A stretch of 64,000 bases of DNA, taken from the NCBI RefSeq assembly GCF_947623445.1, contig NC_135242.1, positions 16,058,001 through 16,122,000 on the forward strand, written 5' to 3'. The number at the start of each line of letters is the position of its first letter. Position 1 is the stretch's first letter. The notes below the pieces were generated by a model. That model saw only the letters and a list, made by a program, of their open reading frames with translations. It was not told where the DNA came from and ran no database searches. The position numbers and the translations under genes are program-made. Origin of the DNA: Clavelina lepadiformis. Its lineage: Eukaryota > Chordata > Ascidiacea > Aplousobranchia > Clavelinidae. Below are positions 48,401 to 63,300 of this stretch, in pieces.

Positions 48401-51323
48401 TCCGCGGCTTACGTGAGCTAGCACTTAACGCTTATAGTCCTGTGTAATTTGTTTCTCTTCATGAAAAAAAAAAACATTTTGGGTAATAATCTTTTTAAAA
48501 ATCGAGGAAAATAATTCGATTAACTTTATATGTACGTTTTTAGGTTAGAAACGCGTGGGCGTTGGGCCATGTTTCATTCTTTATCGTATTTTTTTCTGTG
48601 TATAACTTCCTGGAGAGGCCTGACTGTCTAGCCGACTGGACTTGAATTTTCATACCATGCGTCACACGTGATCCTAAATCCAATCAACACGGGCACGAAA
48701 TGTGTCATAAAAAGCAATTGAATGACCTGTGACCAAAACAGGAAAATTTTGTCAACGTTACAAACTAATTACGTTACATGCTAAACTACTTCGTTATTGG
48801 TGTTGCAGAAAAATGAAACACAAAACATTCAGTGTCATAAGTAGTTCAGCTATAGTGCGTTTACTAAACGAAGAGCTTGCCATCTATTTTTGTACACATT
48901 ATCAAAGTGTTACCTCATTAGGATATATGCTATCTGACGCCGGTTTTTCGTTTTTGTTTGACTGGCAGAAAACAGTTTTGATTGGAAAATCCAGAAGTGA
49001 CGTTAAAGGTTAAACAAGAAGCTTAGACACGTAGCAGACATGCAGTTTTAAAGCTTGAACTATTATGTCTGGAATGCCTAGCCATATACAGTAATCTTTC
49101 ATATTTCTTCGATTACAAATTGTTATCTGAAAGCCTCAGGTACGTCAGTACTCGGTAAGGTTTACGTTTACGCTATATACACATCGCATTTGTAGCATTA
49201 CCGACTTTGGAGTAAAGGCCCGAAATTACAGTCCTTAACCGGCGTTTCTCTTAAGTATAGCTTCACAGTCGTCTTCGATTACACGAAGGAAAATTGCTTA
49301 AGTAGATTAATGCCAATCCGTAGATTACAGAAAACCCATGGGACTTGTCAATCAGTTGTTACATGTGAGAGTGCTGGTCAATCGCAAAGCCATTTGGTGA
49401 ATAATTTTGGGCTACATTGCAAGTTATTATGAACAAGACAACGTTTAACTTTACCGCGTATATGCTCGTCGTACTAAATATTGCAATAACGCGAAAATCA
49501 TTAAATGAAAAATAAATTAAGTAAACTGAATAATCTGAAACATATATACAACTGCGTTCTTGAGCATACCGAAATGTCAAACATGAACAAAAGAATCATT
49601 TTGTTTGACCACAATTAAGTTAAAGAAATTTCGTAATACTGCTGTAGCAGTTTGTTTGTTATACAAATAACAACAAAGCAAGGTACTAGTCACCCTTTAT
49701 GTCTGCGCTTCGACCTTGAATCGTTTAGTGAAAAGTTCAAGGCTTTTCCCAGCCTGTGGTGAGGAAACCAGCTAAATTTTAAAACGAGTTTGACGTAACT
49801 TCTTTTAAACGGTTTGTGACACTGGGGCCTCAAAACGCACACCCTCAAAGCAACAACTATAAAGCGAAAGCCACTTGCTATCTTGACGACTTTGATTACT
49901 TTTGTTGTTATGGCTGAGTTAGTTGTGTGCTGATGTTCATCAAAGCTTGACTTGATCTTGTTGGACGCATGCTTAATAAAACTAGGAATGATCATATCCA
50001 TTTATGAGTAAGAAATATGTTACGAATGCTTATGGGTCATTTTCTATTTTTGTAAATAAACTAAAGTAAAATTGTCAATCAAACGACCTTGGTAAAACAG
50101 CTTTTACTTTCCGTTGAATAAACGCATTTCAAAATGCCATATTTACCACGGATTGTTATGGGTCTGTTTCGGGCACTAGGCAAAGTTAAACAAAAAAGTT
50201 TTTAAGTGTTTTGAGCAGAAAGCGAAGAAACGAAAAATAAGAACGAACATTACCGCATTTTGACAACGCTGACAGTTAAAAAGATGTTTGACTGGAAGCT
50301 TCAACGTCAAGTAAAGTCCAGTTTCATTGCTGCAGAGAATTCTTCGCGAAACTGTTGTAAGTTACTTTAAAAAGAATTTGCGGTTGTGTTTGTGGCTTGA
50401 GGAATAAAAATTGATGGGCTGCTAATGAAGCAGTCTAAAGTGAAGTGCATGTACTTGAATTAATGACAGCAGGCATACTAACTATAATGTGTTTGTGTGA
50501 GCTACCGAATATCATTAACTAGGTCGTTTGTTTTCTTGCCATCCTGTTAACAAAAGGCAGACTAACTAACCAGAAAGATCAGGACGATGGGTAAAGAATG
50601 CCGAAACACGTTTTGTTGGCTTTAACCTGACAAAGAAAAATAACGTCGACGTCAAGATTTGACAACGAAGTCAGACTTGTAGTACACAGCTCGCCCCAAA
50701 GGAACAGACCAGGATCTCTAATAATAATTTTAAGTTTTCAAGGCGTTCCATTAAAAAAAAATCAAGTCGTGTATATCTTTAGCTTACTTTTTAATAAGTT
50801 TATGGTAGTCTGAGATATAGCAAAAGACAAATTTCGCTCTGTACGATAGAAGAGCTTTATGCCTATATGTTAGTTAATATTTCCTAGTTTCCACGCATTT
50901 ATAAATCATATTCGCAAGACCTAGTATCTGCCCAGGAGCTTTCAAATTTATTAAATTTACAACTGGATACAAAACAAAGTAGAAAACGTACGTTTAAAAT
51001 TTCGTTGTATATTCAATGGTTTGTCACTGTTTGGTTGTCACAGAATGTGCAAAGCAACAAGTGCATTTGTCCCTGAAAAGAAGGCGAGAACACATTTCTC
51101 ATTTCTCACGATCCGTAACAACCGTTTTAAGGAAGAAAGTTTGATATTAGCCTGCGGGATTAGCAAGTCCTCACAAACCCGGCTTTGTTTCTTTGTGTTT
51201 CATGAATACAAGTGAGGGACAAAATTAACGTTTTTACCGCTTTTACCACAGATAGGCTCAGGGAATGTGCCTTGCGTATAGGTTATTCAGTACAACTGCT
51301 TTTGAATAATCATTAAAATACCA
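45468..51323. other. Long stretch without a supported gene
   Basis: Nearly 6 kb holds only short, unsupported open frames on both strands (for example 47386-47622 and 49690-50001, minus). One tRNA-like fragment is present at 46411. The promoter and any 5' UTR exon of the FN3-vWA-sushi gene presumably lie at the right end. Confidence 0.5.
46411..46443 (+). tRNA. tRNA-Leu-like 3' end (fragment)
   Basis: TGGCGTGGGTTCGAATCCCA followed by ACGCTGCCA matches the T arm and acceptor 3' side of a tRNA-Leu. The matching 5' half and anticodon arm are missing, so this is a fragment. Confidence 0.55.
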
Positions 51324-54300
51324 ATGGCACTGTTAGCTAAGTATTTAATTTTGTTGCTTGAGCTGATTCATTTAGCCCATGTTTATTCGGATGATTTAGT
51401 CGTTCCTGGGATATCTTCGGCTCCGAATATTAGGCATCGCCGTCAGAGCGGAGGTAAGTCTATTTGTTTAATCGTTCATTATAAACATATGACGCTCGAA
51501 TGAAGCTTTAAATCAAATTATATCGGTTTGGTAAAAGCAATGTTGTGTCTGAGTATTGAATATTAGTGCAACTTCTCAGCCTTATCGGTCTTGATGGTAG
51601 TGTTGGCAATACACAGACTCTGTTTATTCTTTGCCCGTTCTGTGCTACAGTTAAAGTATTTGTTCATGGCGTATAGAATGCACTGTGATGATGTATTTGA
51701 CGGATGTTAGTTTTCTTGCGACATAAGCATAAAGACAATTTCATTGAACCATATTACTGGGGTTGCTTTTCTATCATTTGTCTTTCAATAATGTTTAAAC
51801 ATGGATCGACGTGAAGTTTAAAAACTTTTCGTGTGCCTCGATGCGGAGTGTTTACTTTTTAGAAGCTATACGTCTCCGAGCTCATTTTGCTTTTATGCTG
51901 TACTTTAAGAACCAAATATATCTTCCCATAGTTCCAGTTAAAGCGATGGTTTAACATCTGAAAACATTGTTCTGTAGCTTAACCTTTTCGAAGGGGTACA
52001 GATAATGACATTCATTTGGTATTTGATGAATGCAAGTTAATCTCGCCCTAAGCATTGCGGAATGCTTTTTAAAGTCATAACTACGCCAATAGCTACCTGC
52101 AAGAAAAATAGTATCGAGGTAAATAGAGTCTAAGTATCTAAAACTGTGCAAAACATTACTTTCAGTGACCTAAAATGCGGTTTCATTGGTATAGAAATTT
52201 TGGATGATCATAAACCTGCATAAAAAAGCATTACAATCAGCTGCCAAATCAAACCCTGGATAAGCTTGGATTTGTAGCAATGGCGAGTTTCATTGTCAAA
52301 ATACACGTCATTTATATTACAACCTGTTGTTGTACTTAGCTGCTCGACCTATCGTCAAAAATTAATCATAACATTTTTCGACTCTGCAAATTTCAAAGAA
52401 CAATGTGCAGTAACTATGCAAAATAACTTTGCCAAATTACTTTCATAAACAGTTCATTTCTATTTTCGCGTGACCTTATGTAACCTTCCGTAGTTCAACT
52501 AAGATTGCAAATTGCAAATAGTTTTGCGTTTGTAAAGTTAATGATTTGTTTTGAATTCCTTGCTGTCAGCTTGGCTCCTGTTCGGTCTTCCCACAAAGCC
52601 GCCTGTTATCTACGTAGTCACTGTAATTCCTCTTCTGCCGATGGAAGATTATTTCGTAAACAGTTAGATTAAGCGAGTTACGCGTTGTAAAAATTATAAC
52701 AGTCATTGATTGATGACGTGTGATTTCTTGCATGATTGATTTGAACAATACTGCGGCGTCAAGTATGACTTTCTAGTAAAATGAAATAAACGATTCCAGT
52801 GCTTTCACACTCTTTTATAGATCACCTGATAAAGTGAATGACGTATACCAGCATAACGAAATTAATGTGCCTTTGTCTTGCATAAAAGTTAGTAGCATAG
52901 GACCCAGGTTCAATTCATTAAATTCTTTGTGTACTCTACAAAGTCACGTTCGCCACCGTTTGAGGAACAGTCGTTTAGTGGCAAAACGTTGCTGTGTTCG
53001 GTGGCGTAAATATTCATATATTTTCTTTATGGGGAATGATGCTAACAATGTTCACAACATTTGCGGTTGATTAATTGTTTGATTTTTAGTGTGACGCGTC
53101 TTAGTAAAATCTCGCTTTAATGTCTAAATTACCGTAAGTATACGTACAAAAGCATTAAAAGTTTTTGTTCTTTTTTTTAAAACGGCGAGTCTAACAACCT
53201 ATTGTTTTCGTCATGTTTTATGCTTCACTCCAACGGAAACCAAGCTTTTAAGTCCCTTAATTCTTAACGACATGGAATGTGGGTTTTTAAACGATTATTT
53301 TCCCGTTTCCATTAACTTATTTTTCCCCAAGTGTTGATGGAAGGATTGGGCGTGAAATTGCTTCATGTAAACTAAATTCTTTAACCTTGGGTCCTGCGAT
53401 TTATCTATGCCCTTTTTCTTCAGAAATTATTATATTTCTTAATTATTAATTATTATATACATTTTATCAAGGCAAATTTGTTATATTTCAATAAAACATA
53501 TTCGTGACAGTATATGTGACTATGCAAAATTGTAAAACCGCTGTCTCTTTTAATAAGAAGATATAAACGACTTTACGTACAATGACAAGATATAATTATA
53601 GGCCCCACCTGTAACAAACAATTAGATATAGTTTTTAATGTCTTAGATCCCTTTTAAAAGAAAGCATTATGAGATAAAACGCAAATAATAATGCTATGAA
53701 TGGAAAATGTATGTTTAATAAGGAAAAATGGAAAAATCAGGAATAGATCTATGATTATTTTAACACATCAAGTATTAGATGATATACTGTATTGAATATA
53801 GCGCACTAATGAATACCGAAGGTTATTTAATGAAATTGATTTGCTCATGAAACTGACATTATGATTACTGCATTTTCACTTCACCCCTAATTAAAATAAT
53901 TCAACAGGAATCATCTATTTTACGTATATGCTTTTACTTATGTAGTTTTGTTCTTTCTTTGAACAAATTCATATAATGCTTTTGGTATTATACTCAAACG
54001 CTATAAAATATCTTTAAAAAATGGAACAATGTTAATAGGTGATGTCTTTAGACGCTTTATGATGTAGGTCTGAATTACAAAGGTGTTACTTTCTTTTTCA
54101 GGTGTGCCCAGGCCGACGAATTTAGTTATCAAAGAGGTGGATACTGATAGTTTTCTGGCGCAATGGGAACCAGCAAGGTAAATTGTTTACGAACAAACTT
54201 GACATCATGCAGACAAAGATACTTTATTGAAACCATTTATAACCTTCTTGATGTTATTCTCTTGTATAGGGGAATCACTGGACATTTCTTTTCCATTAAA

Positions 54301-57300
54301 GAAGTGAATGGAGATTTTACCCAATCTGCCGATCTGCGGGCGGCGACCTCTCACGTTCGACTGACAGATTTGAATGCCGGAGCAAAATATGAAATTCGAT
54401 TGAAATCCACAAAAGGAGACAAAAGCAGTGGAGTTCTTATCGGGAGTGTAACCTTGCCGGGTAAGATCAGCAGATATACTTCATACTGCGATTCAATACT
54501 GGTCGCCAACATAATCTACATCTTTTAGTAGTTAACGCGCTTTATATAGAAAGTAAGATTGGTTCACTCCAAAACACGCTGTTTTTGATTAGGATTTCAA
54601 ACGAAAAGTTTAGAGAATATCAAATATACCATTAATTTTTTATGTTCGAAACTTTACGTAAAGATATCAACGCAGAGTTTAGTTTTCTATAATTTATTTT
54701 GAAACAAAGTTTTTATCGTTTAATTAGTTGGCGCAGAAATAAAACAATTAAATGCAAAGGAAGTTTGACACAGTTAGGCTAAGTTTTGAGAAAGTGTGGT
54801 TTGTATAAACGCGGCCTCTTTGATCAAGTTAATGTACAAATCATTCTCTAAAAGTCTAAAGCGTTGGTTTTTAAGGGTTTTAGCCTCGACAGTGGTTGCC
54901 GCATATTTCGCCTATCTCGGGGATCGTTTAATGCTAAATGCTAACTCAGTTCTTGCAGCGATTTTAGTTCTTCTCTCATTGTTAGTCTGGCTTGGTCCGA
55001 GCTCATGTATTTATCGCTAGCTTTATGTCCCATTTGCGCTTTACAAAGTAAACCTTGCGTGAAACAAGCTTTCACGTTGCCTGATCAAAGTTGAATTACC
55101 TGTCTTTTTAACCAAGTCTAATGTCACGGATGGTAAGGCTGCGCTTACTCATTCAAATTCCGTGATGTTTAAGAAATGGCTCATTTTCGAATAATTCTAC
55201 TTTATACGAACTAAAATGAAGTATTTTTACAAGTTTTGTATTTATATATTTTTTATCTCTAGGGTCGGGTATACCGTCAGACGTTCAACGTGTGTTGGTA
55301 TCAGGATCAAACGAACACGGAAAAGACGATGACGCTCGTACTCCTTCTCATGAAGCCCATGATGGAAGCGCTACTGGTAGGTGTTCATATAAAAACAGTG
55401 TGCTTAATTCTAAAGCATGTGTAAGATATTGTTGCTATGTTTTGCAATCTGCGCTTTTACACATTGTCGTAATATTGTATTGTGTTGCTTTATTCTGCAT
55501 TGCTTGTTTCTGATAATAATGAAGCTAGTGTTTTCTAAAGGTGGCAAGAGGGTTTTTCAAGACTGCAAAAAGTCCCAAAAAACCGACCTTGTAATTTTAA
55601 CCGACGGATCTTGGAGCGTTGGTCCAATAAATTTCCGAAAAATGCAAGACTTTCTAATCAGTTTGGTGGATGCGTTTACAATCGGATTTGAACACGTTTT
55701 GATTGGGCTTGCCCAGTATTCTGACGACCCAAGGTAGGTTTTGTATACAAAACTCAGACAGTGCGTTTTCTAGAGTACAATGTGGTTGAGGAATTGACTC
55801 ATGACACAGAAGAAACGGAAACCCATGCATGACTTTAATTCACAAAAAAAGTTTGAATAAATTTAACGTGTCAAACATAATCGTTTTTCCAAGAAGAACC
55901 TTTTATCCAATTCTTAAAACCTTAAGTCTTTTTATATGTTCACCTGCACACAGGTCAATGTCACAAAGAAATTTGACAATCTGCAATGTGAAATTACTGT
56001 ACATATTTATGTATTTTTTGATTTTAGTATAGTAAAGGGTTGAAAGCTGACTAAACAATAAAATAAAAGAGCTTGTTGTTTGTATCTTTATAATTTTACA
56101 GCTTTACTATTGATGGTTCACGTTACAAAATATATACACAGTTAGCCTACTCAAATCCATTTACAAATACTTAAACATGTGATTCATATGCATTTGCAGA
56201 ACTGAATTTAACTTAAACGATCATGTAGACAAAGACGACTTGTTTCAAGCAATCGAAAACATGGATTACAAGGGAGGGAATACTGCAACAGGAAGAGCTT
56301 TAGATTATATAAGAGAGCAGTTGTTCACCCGTTCAAGTGGTACAAGAGAAGGTAAAATATTTAACGCAGAAATGTTTCAAAACCAATTCGTGTCTGACAT
56401 ACCTATCAAAAACATCTCCTTGGTATTAGGTGTTCTGAAAACAGCGCTTATTATCACTGATGGAGAATCGATCTTGGACTCTGTAACCGCTCCTGCTCAA
56501 CGATTGAGAGATGATGGTGTTGAAGTGTTCTCAATCGGTGTCGGATCAGCTCTACAGTAAGTACTGTATATTTTATACGTCGACCTGTTACTATATGTTT
56601 CTTGTTATTGACACATTTCAGGTATTTTAAAAGTATAATATGCTTTCATTGATCATTAATTCTATTTCCAATACCGAACTGACGTGTTTCATGTTTTATT
56701 GTGTTACTTTTTTTCAGGTCTGAATTAGAAGATATCGCGTCGCAACCGTCTGAACAGCACGTATTTTCTGTTAACAACTTTGACGACATTAAGAACATAA
56801 AGGATATATTGCTCAAAGATGTTTGCAATCACTTGGGTGTGTGTTTGCTATGATCATAAAATCGATTTAAATAAGCTGAAAAGTTTTCAAGCGGTTTTAA
56901 ACTTCTGAATCTTAACGTCATTATTTAGCCCTTTGTCGAGATGTCTATGTTCCGGAACATGGGTCAGTTTATTGTGATAACGACTTGATGATGGAAGACA
57001 CGATCTGTACGTTCACCTGTTATGCTCCTGAATATAAACTCAACGAAGAAGGAGTTTCAACAACGCGAGAATGCCTTGAATCGGGAGACTGGGATCGCCC
57101 GGAGCCAGATTGCATACGTGAGGCTTTGTGTGTAATAAATAATCTAAAAGATGTAAACACCGCCAAAAAAATTTCTTGGAAATAGTTTATCGCTTTTATT
57201 GAAAAATGTCCATGTTATCCTAGAGGCCAATAAATGTGTGCATAACACTTATGCATGAAATGCCATAGGCACATATTATACTTTTTCTGAGCAAAAGGTA

Positions 57301-60300
57301 TAAACACTTCTTTATCTTTCATATCTACATCAACTTATTCATGAAACAATTGTACAGTAATACTTTTCCGCGTTTTAGCGGCTACATGTAATGAGCTGGA
57401 GCCGCCGCCAAACGGCGCTTTTGAATGCACGGAAGATAATCGGTTGGGCAGTGAATGCACATTGCGATGTAATATTGGTTATCGTCCTGCTGGCACCGTA
57501 GCAACGACATGCGAAGAAGGCAGCATCTGGTCTTCTAACGATGCCTATTGTGATTGTGAGTTTTTATCGTTTACTTAACAGTTACCCCAGCAAACGTGAT
57601 TCATTCATAACATTACAAAGATTTTGCTAAATAAAAACTTGCGGGTTAATCTAGGTTATTCCGCTTATGTAAATATTTTAGTGACGTAATTTTCGTTTTC
57701 TAAAGAAAAACGTATATTACAATTTAATGCTTCAAAAGCAATACAAATAAGTTTCATATCTGCGTTGTTTTTCAGTGGTTACTTGTCCGTCGTTGGAGTC
57801 TCCAGACAATGGAGAAATATCTTGTTCATCAGCATTTGAATATTCCTCGGTGTGTACATACGTTTGTGATGAAGGATATGAAATTCAAGGATCGGAGCAA
57901 ACAGAATGTGAAGCATCCGGGGCATGGACGGAACCTGTTCCAACATGCACACGTAATTACTCAAACTTTAAGCGCTGATACAGAGAAAAATTGCTCTGAA
58001 ATCTTGCGGTGCAATGATTTAGTGGGTTTGGTGACACTTAATCACGCGACACTTAATCACGCGACGCTTAATCACCGACACATAATCACTAGGACATTTA
58101 ATCACGCGACTCTTAATCACGCGACACATAATCACTAGGACATTTAATCACGCGACACATAATCACTAGGACATTTAATCACGCGACATTTAATCACACA
58201 TTTACAGTATCGAAAATTGCATGTCTACACACGAAAAACAAATATAAACCTAAAAATAAATTGTTAAAATAATTAAACATTGTTTGCGCAGATAAGGCTA
58301 CCGTACACACTAGGTAACAATGTCATGCATGGGAAATGTAAGCAACTGCACGAAGATAAACTAAAATCTCGCTTGACAGATAACGGTCAACTGTGTCAAC
58401 ACGATGACTGTCATCGTGTTGGTGATATTTCTGGCTAAATAACAAAGAGTTTCTAGCTGGTGGAAGTCAACTTTAAACCAATGTTTTCTGAATTTGACGG
58501 TTTAATTTAAATTATCATTAGAATTGTCGCGATACCCATCTATGCGTATATGTGGTGTACTTCGCTTTTGCAAAACTTTGTTTTAAGAAAGGTAATAGGT
58601 AAAAAGTTTTTTCTTCACGTCAGAACCGTTTTGATGGTACTTTGATCAAGAGGTTCGGTGACAATAGAATAATGTTACATATTACATAGGTTATACGTAG
58701 CAATGCAAAATGACATGTTATTTCCTGATTGGCTAATGTGTTTCTATAAAAACTAAGGCTTGGTTAAAATCTCCTCTTCTTGTCTCTACACATAATATCA
58801 GTTTTACCTTCTGGACTGTTCATTACTGAATTGAAGTTATAGTTTTGTTTAAATGTGAAAAGATGATGAAAATGTTTCTAATGTGATACAACTTATTTCG
58901 GACAATATAACAATTTGACTTTATGAAGCTGGTGTTGATTTAAAGAAACATTATAGAGAAAGCCGGCGCAACGGAGTCAAAGACAATTGTCGGGGAGTTC
59001 AAAAAAAGAAAGACTAATAGCCTTTGGCTTTAGGCCAACCTTAAAAGCAATCCACATCGCCATCCCCACAGAGAGATGCACACGAGCTTGAATTACTGAA
59101 TTTTTCTCACGCTTTTTCGACATTCGTTCTCTACAAAATAAATTCAGGCTATTCAGTACTCCTTTTGATGTGGACGCCAATACCATTCCCGAAAAATTTC
59201 AAATGGACCTTATTCAAGTGTGAATACATATATTTTGCTCTTTTTGTGATTGGTATGATTGAGATTGCAGCAATGTAGCGTAATATACTGAAGTGAGTGT
59301 GAATTATAGTATTAATGAAAGTTCCGGCCCGCCAAAGAGTTGTACACTCGACATTTGGCCTGTGACTAGCAAAAGGTTGCCGACCCCTGCTATAGACAAA
59401 GGCGCTGTCCAAGTGCTGTCGCATCCAAGTGATTATGTGTCGCGTGATTAAATGTCGCGTGATTAAGTATCCAATTCGAGTGATTAAATGTCCTAGTGAT
59501 TATGTGTCGCGTGATTAAATGTCCTAGTGATTATGTGTCGCGTGATTAAGTGTCCTAGTGATTATGTGTCGGTGATTAAGTGTCGCGTGATTAAGTGTCG
59601 CGTGATTAAGTGTCGGTACACCGATTTAGTGTGTTGTGTTAGTCAGTAATGATTTTCAGACCTTGCAATGGCAGGTATCAGATGCACGGAACTTAGTCTT
59701 CTTTCGCACGGGTCGGTAGATTGCTCAGATTCCAACAATTATGGAACAAAATGTCGTTTTAGCTGCGACGAAGGTTATGAACTTGTTGGTTCCCTGAAAA
59801 CGGAGTGTGTCGGCGCAGGAGAATGGAAGTATTCGAAAAAGCGCTTCCCGTCTTGTCAAAGTAACTGAACGCTAATAGTACAGTGCCACTTAAATACCCT
59901 CAGAGACTTAATGTATTTAAACTCATTGAATCTACTAAACACATTTGCACTAGTACAATACCTAAGTGAAATGCGTTTATCTTACTTTAGGAATTACGTG
60001 TGATGACTTATCCTTGAACAGCCACGTTTCCGAAGAGTGTACTGATGAAAGCTTTTACGAAAGTGAATGTACATTCCAGTGCGACAAAGGATACAACTTG
60101 GTTGGTGCTGAAAAAGCGGTTTGTGAAGGGGATAGTTCTCCTGGAACATGGTCCGAAGAATCACCGACATGTGAAAGTAAGCCATTAGAATAGTTAAACG
60201 AGCTTATACGACATTAAACCTTTTTCATGAAAAACATTCTTAACAAAATATATTTGGAACAGTTGTAACTTGCCCTGAAATCAAGGAAGTACCAAATGGC

Positions 60301-63300
60301 GAAGTTACATGCACTAAGTCCAACCAATTCCGGACCAGATGTGATCTTGAATGCGATGAAGGTTATGAAATTTTCGGGAAGAAATCCATAAAATGTGGAG
60401 CTGCTGGTCGTTGGAAAGGACTCCTCGGCACTTGCACAAGTAAACTTGTGCATATAGTTATGCGCTACAGCTTAGAGCCTATACGTAACTACATAGGCCT
60501 AGACTAGAGATTCCCGTGCATATAGGGTGTAGATATTGGTAATGGTGATACTAAAACTGTATACCCATATAATATATTCTTAAGCACCAGTTGAAACAAG
60601 CTCAAGCTTGCGAAAAGTCGTGTTGATAAGTTAAAATTACCATCAGACTGCTACCATATATTCTTCTTCTTTTAGTTAATACCCACAATAGAACTTTAAC
60701 ATATTGCGGTAAGCACAATTATCATTTTTTGTATATAGCTACAACAAAAAACATATTTAATCAAATCAAAAATTTATGTACTTCAAGTTTCATCTGTGGA
60801 TTATTTTGGATTAGTAATTCTTCGCTGATAAAAAATAAAACGATTCGTTACCTTTAGTATGTTAAAACAACTGTTAATAATTCAAGTAAAACTTTCGAGG
60901 TTTGCTTGGCGATAGATAACCCCCTTTGGAAGCAACAAAACAGCAATGTTCGAAAAACAAAGATTCCAGCAAAGCATTAGCCGTAAAAATGTATTGACCT
61001 TTTAAACCTAGCCTGAAGCGCATAGCAAAGGAATAATCTTGTGTTTTAGGTTCTATCAAGCAGCACACTACTTTATTAGATTAAGCTATTCTATTTCTCC
61101 GGTCTTGTCTATAAAGCCTTCGGGCGATGGTATATGCTAAATGTCGTGCCGCTGATGATAGTTAATCTATACCCTTGCTTGTCCCCATAATTTTACCTGG
61201 TCTTTTTCAAGATTATTCTATCTTGATTTTAATCGCAAAAAAAATTGCTTGCTTGATAATTCTCACATTTACTGTGAAATCAGGAAGACTTCAATGGCTT
61301 TACCAATTTCCTCAATACACAGGAAACTTTAAAGTTGGAATAGCCAATTTTGAATGGTTTTAGTACAATTCAAGCATGTCAGCCGGCATTTTAATGATTG
61401 TACAAAATATGTGATTTTTCAACACCGATATCCTGCGTAAAAGTTTCAAAACCTAAAATAAGCTAAAAATGCACTAATTATTATTTGAAGTCTATTCATT
61501 GTAAGCACATACAATATTATGATATTCGAACTTGCGAATTTAACACAGGCGTTCCGACGTTTAGTGCGCTGAAGCATTTTTGGTTGCCTCAGGCAGCTTT
61601 TAGAATTAGGCACTAACCACGTGAAGGAGATCAGTGGAGGTCATTCAAAAGTCACCCACGTTCGTATTTCGCTGCAGGTAGTGAGTTCTGGAACGAGTTT
61701 TTTTTCGCTCGGTAGTATAGGCTATTTAATCTTAATCTTAATGATGAGGTGTACGCCACGAGGCGATTTAGTTGCTGTAGCATGAAATGATGTAGATTGT
61801 TGTCGTAGTAAGTTCAAGTGTTGTAAAAGCTATATAGTAATAAAGGTATCCTATAAAACTATTTATCAAAGAAGGGAAAATGAAAGATTTATAGTTCATT
61901 AATCCATCAATAACTTAGGAGTTTAACCAGGGACAATTGAAAAAAGTAAAGGACAGAAGTTAAAGTAGATAAACAACTGAAAAGAAGAGATTTCCGTTAA
62001 ACATTTTGATGCAATTTTGAAAAGGATAATGTGTAGAGCGTCATCCTATTATAGGCATTGTGGGCAGTCAGTGAGGCGATAAGAGAATGTTTGGCGTGTT
62101 CATGCGAAACTGAATTAAGCTTACCTGTACGTATAGAGTACAGCCACTGTTGCTTACCTGTACGTACAGGTAATGCAATGTTATTTCTTAGGCAAAAAAC
62201 ATATCAGTTTCATAGAAAGTTCACTGGTACTTAGCATTGGTGTTTGGTGGAAAACAACACAAATCTTACCATACAATAAATAATTATGCTTAGCAGGGTG
62301 GCATATATTAGATTGTCAGCATGTGGTACATCACAGTCATTGAAGATGGTTATTATAAGGTGTCAAGTGTCGCTGGAGATCTTGTTTTGTACTGTGTCTG
62401 AGAAATATTTATTTGCCAGTATCGACAAGTTCTCTCAGTGGGACTAGACTGCCACCAAACGCCACCAAGTTTTAGATTGAATGAGGGCACAATGCCGAAA
62501 TTATTTCAGTTGTATTAGCTGCTGAACAATATTTGCCGACTTACTTACGACAACATTGTCAAAGTTTAAGTAATATCTTTATGAGAAGGTAAAAAACTAA
62601 CAACTTATTCTACAGTCATTTGTAAACATAATTGTGTATGTAATAACTGTAATGCAACTCCGTGGTAGTTTAGAGTCGAAAAATTATGTTCTTGTGTTTT
62701 TTTGTAGAAATAACTTGCGCCGAACTGAATGAAGTACCAAATGGATCTTTCAGTTGCAATGATGGCGTCAATTACGGGTCTCAATGCACTGTCACGTGTG
62801 ACGCTGGTTACCAACTGAGTTCGGGGTCGAAGATCAGGCAATGTCAAGAATATGCCTTGTTTGATGGCACACAACCAGTTTGTACAAGTGAGTCTTTGTC
62901 TATACGCGTGGGAAGTATATGAATCCCACCACTATTTTCTGTCTTTGTCTCACATTTATTCATTACGTGTGCATACTTTTATTTCGGGAAAAGTCATAGA
63001 AATCATTTTTCTACAGTTAAACAATGTACCGCCTTGGTTGCGCCTTTAAATGGCAGAGTGCATTGTTCGGATGGGACTAGCTATCAATCGGTATGCCAAT
63101 TTACATGCGATCGTGGATACGAGCTTGACATTGAAAACGTTGTCCAGACTATTGAAAGGACATGCAACGCCGACTCACAATGGACAAATGAGCAGTCCTC
63201 GTGTAGACGTAGGTTTTCTTGTTCTCTTCTCGAAATTCGGATACAGTTTTACAATTTCGTACCCAGTTATTAATAATAATTTGATACAGCGCGTCAAACT

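Noticed and set aside
57809..58138. Open frame with repeated NHATLNHATLNH residues
   Set aside because: It is a frame-shifted reading of a sushi exon running into the 15-bp array of element B, not a protein repeat.
60440..62707. A missing sushi exon in the long intron between CCP6 and CCP7
   Set aside because: I scanned for the C...GY...G...C...W pattern between acceptor and donor and found none. The reading phase also joins cleanly without one.
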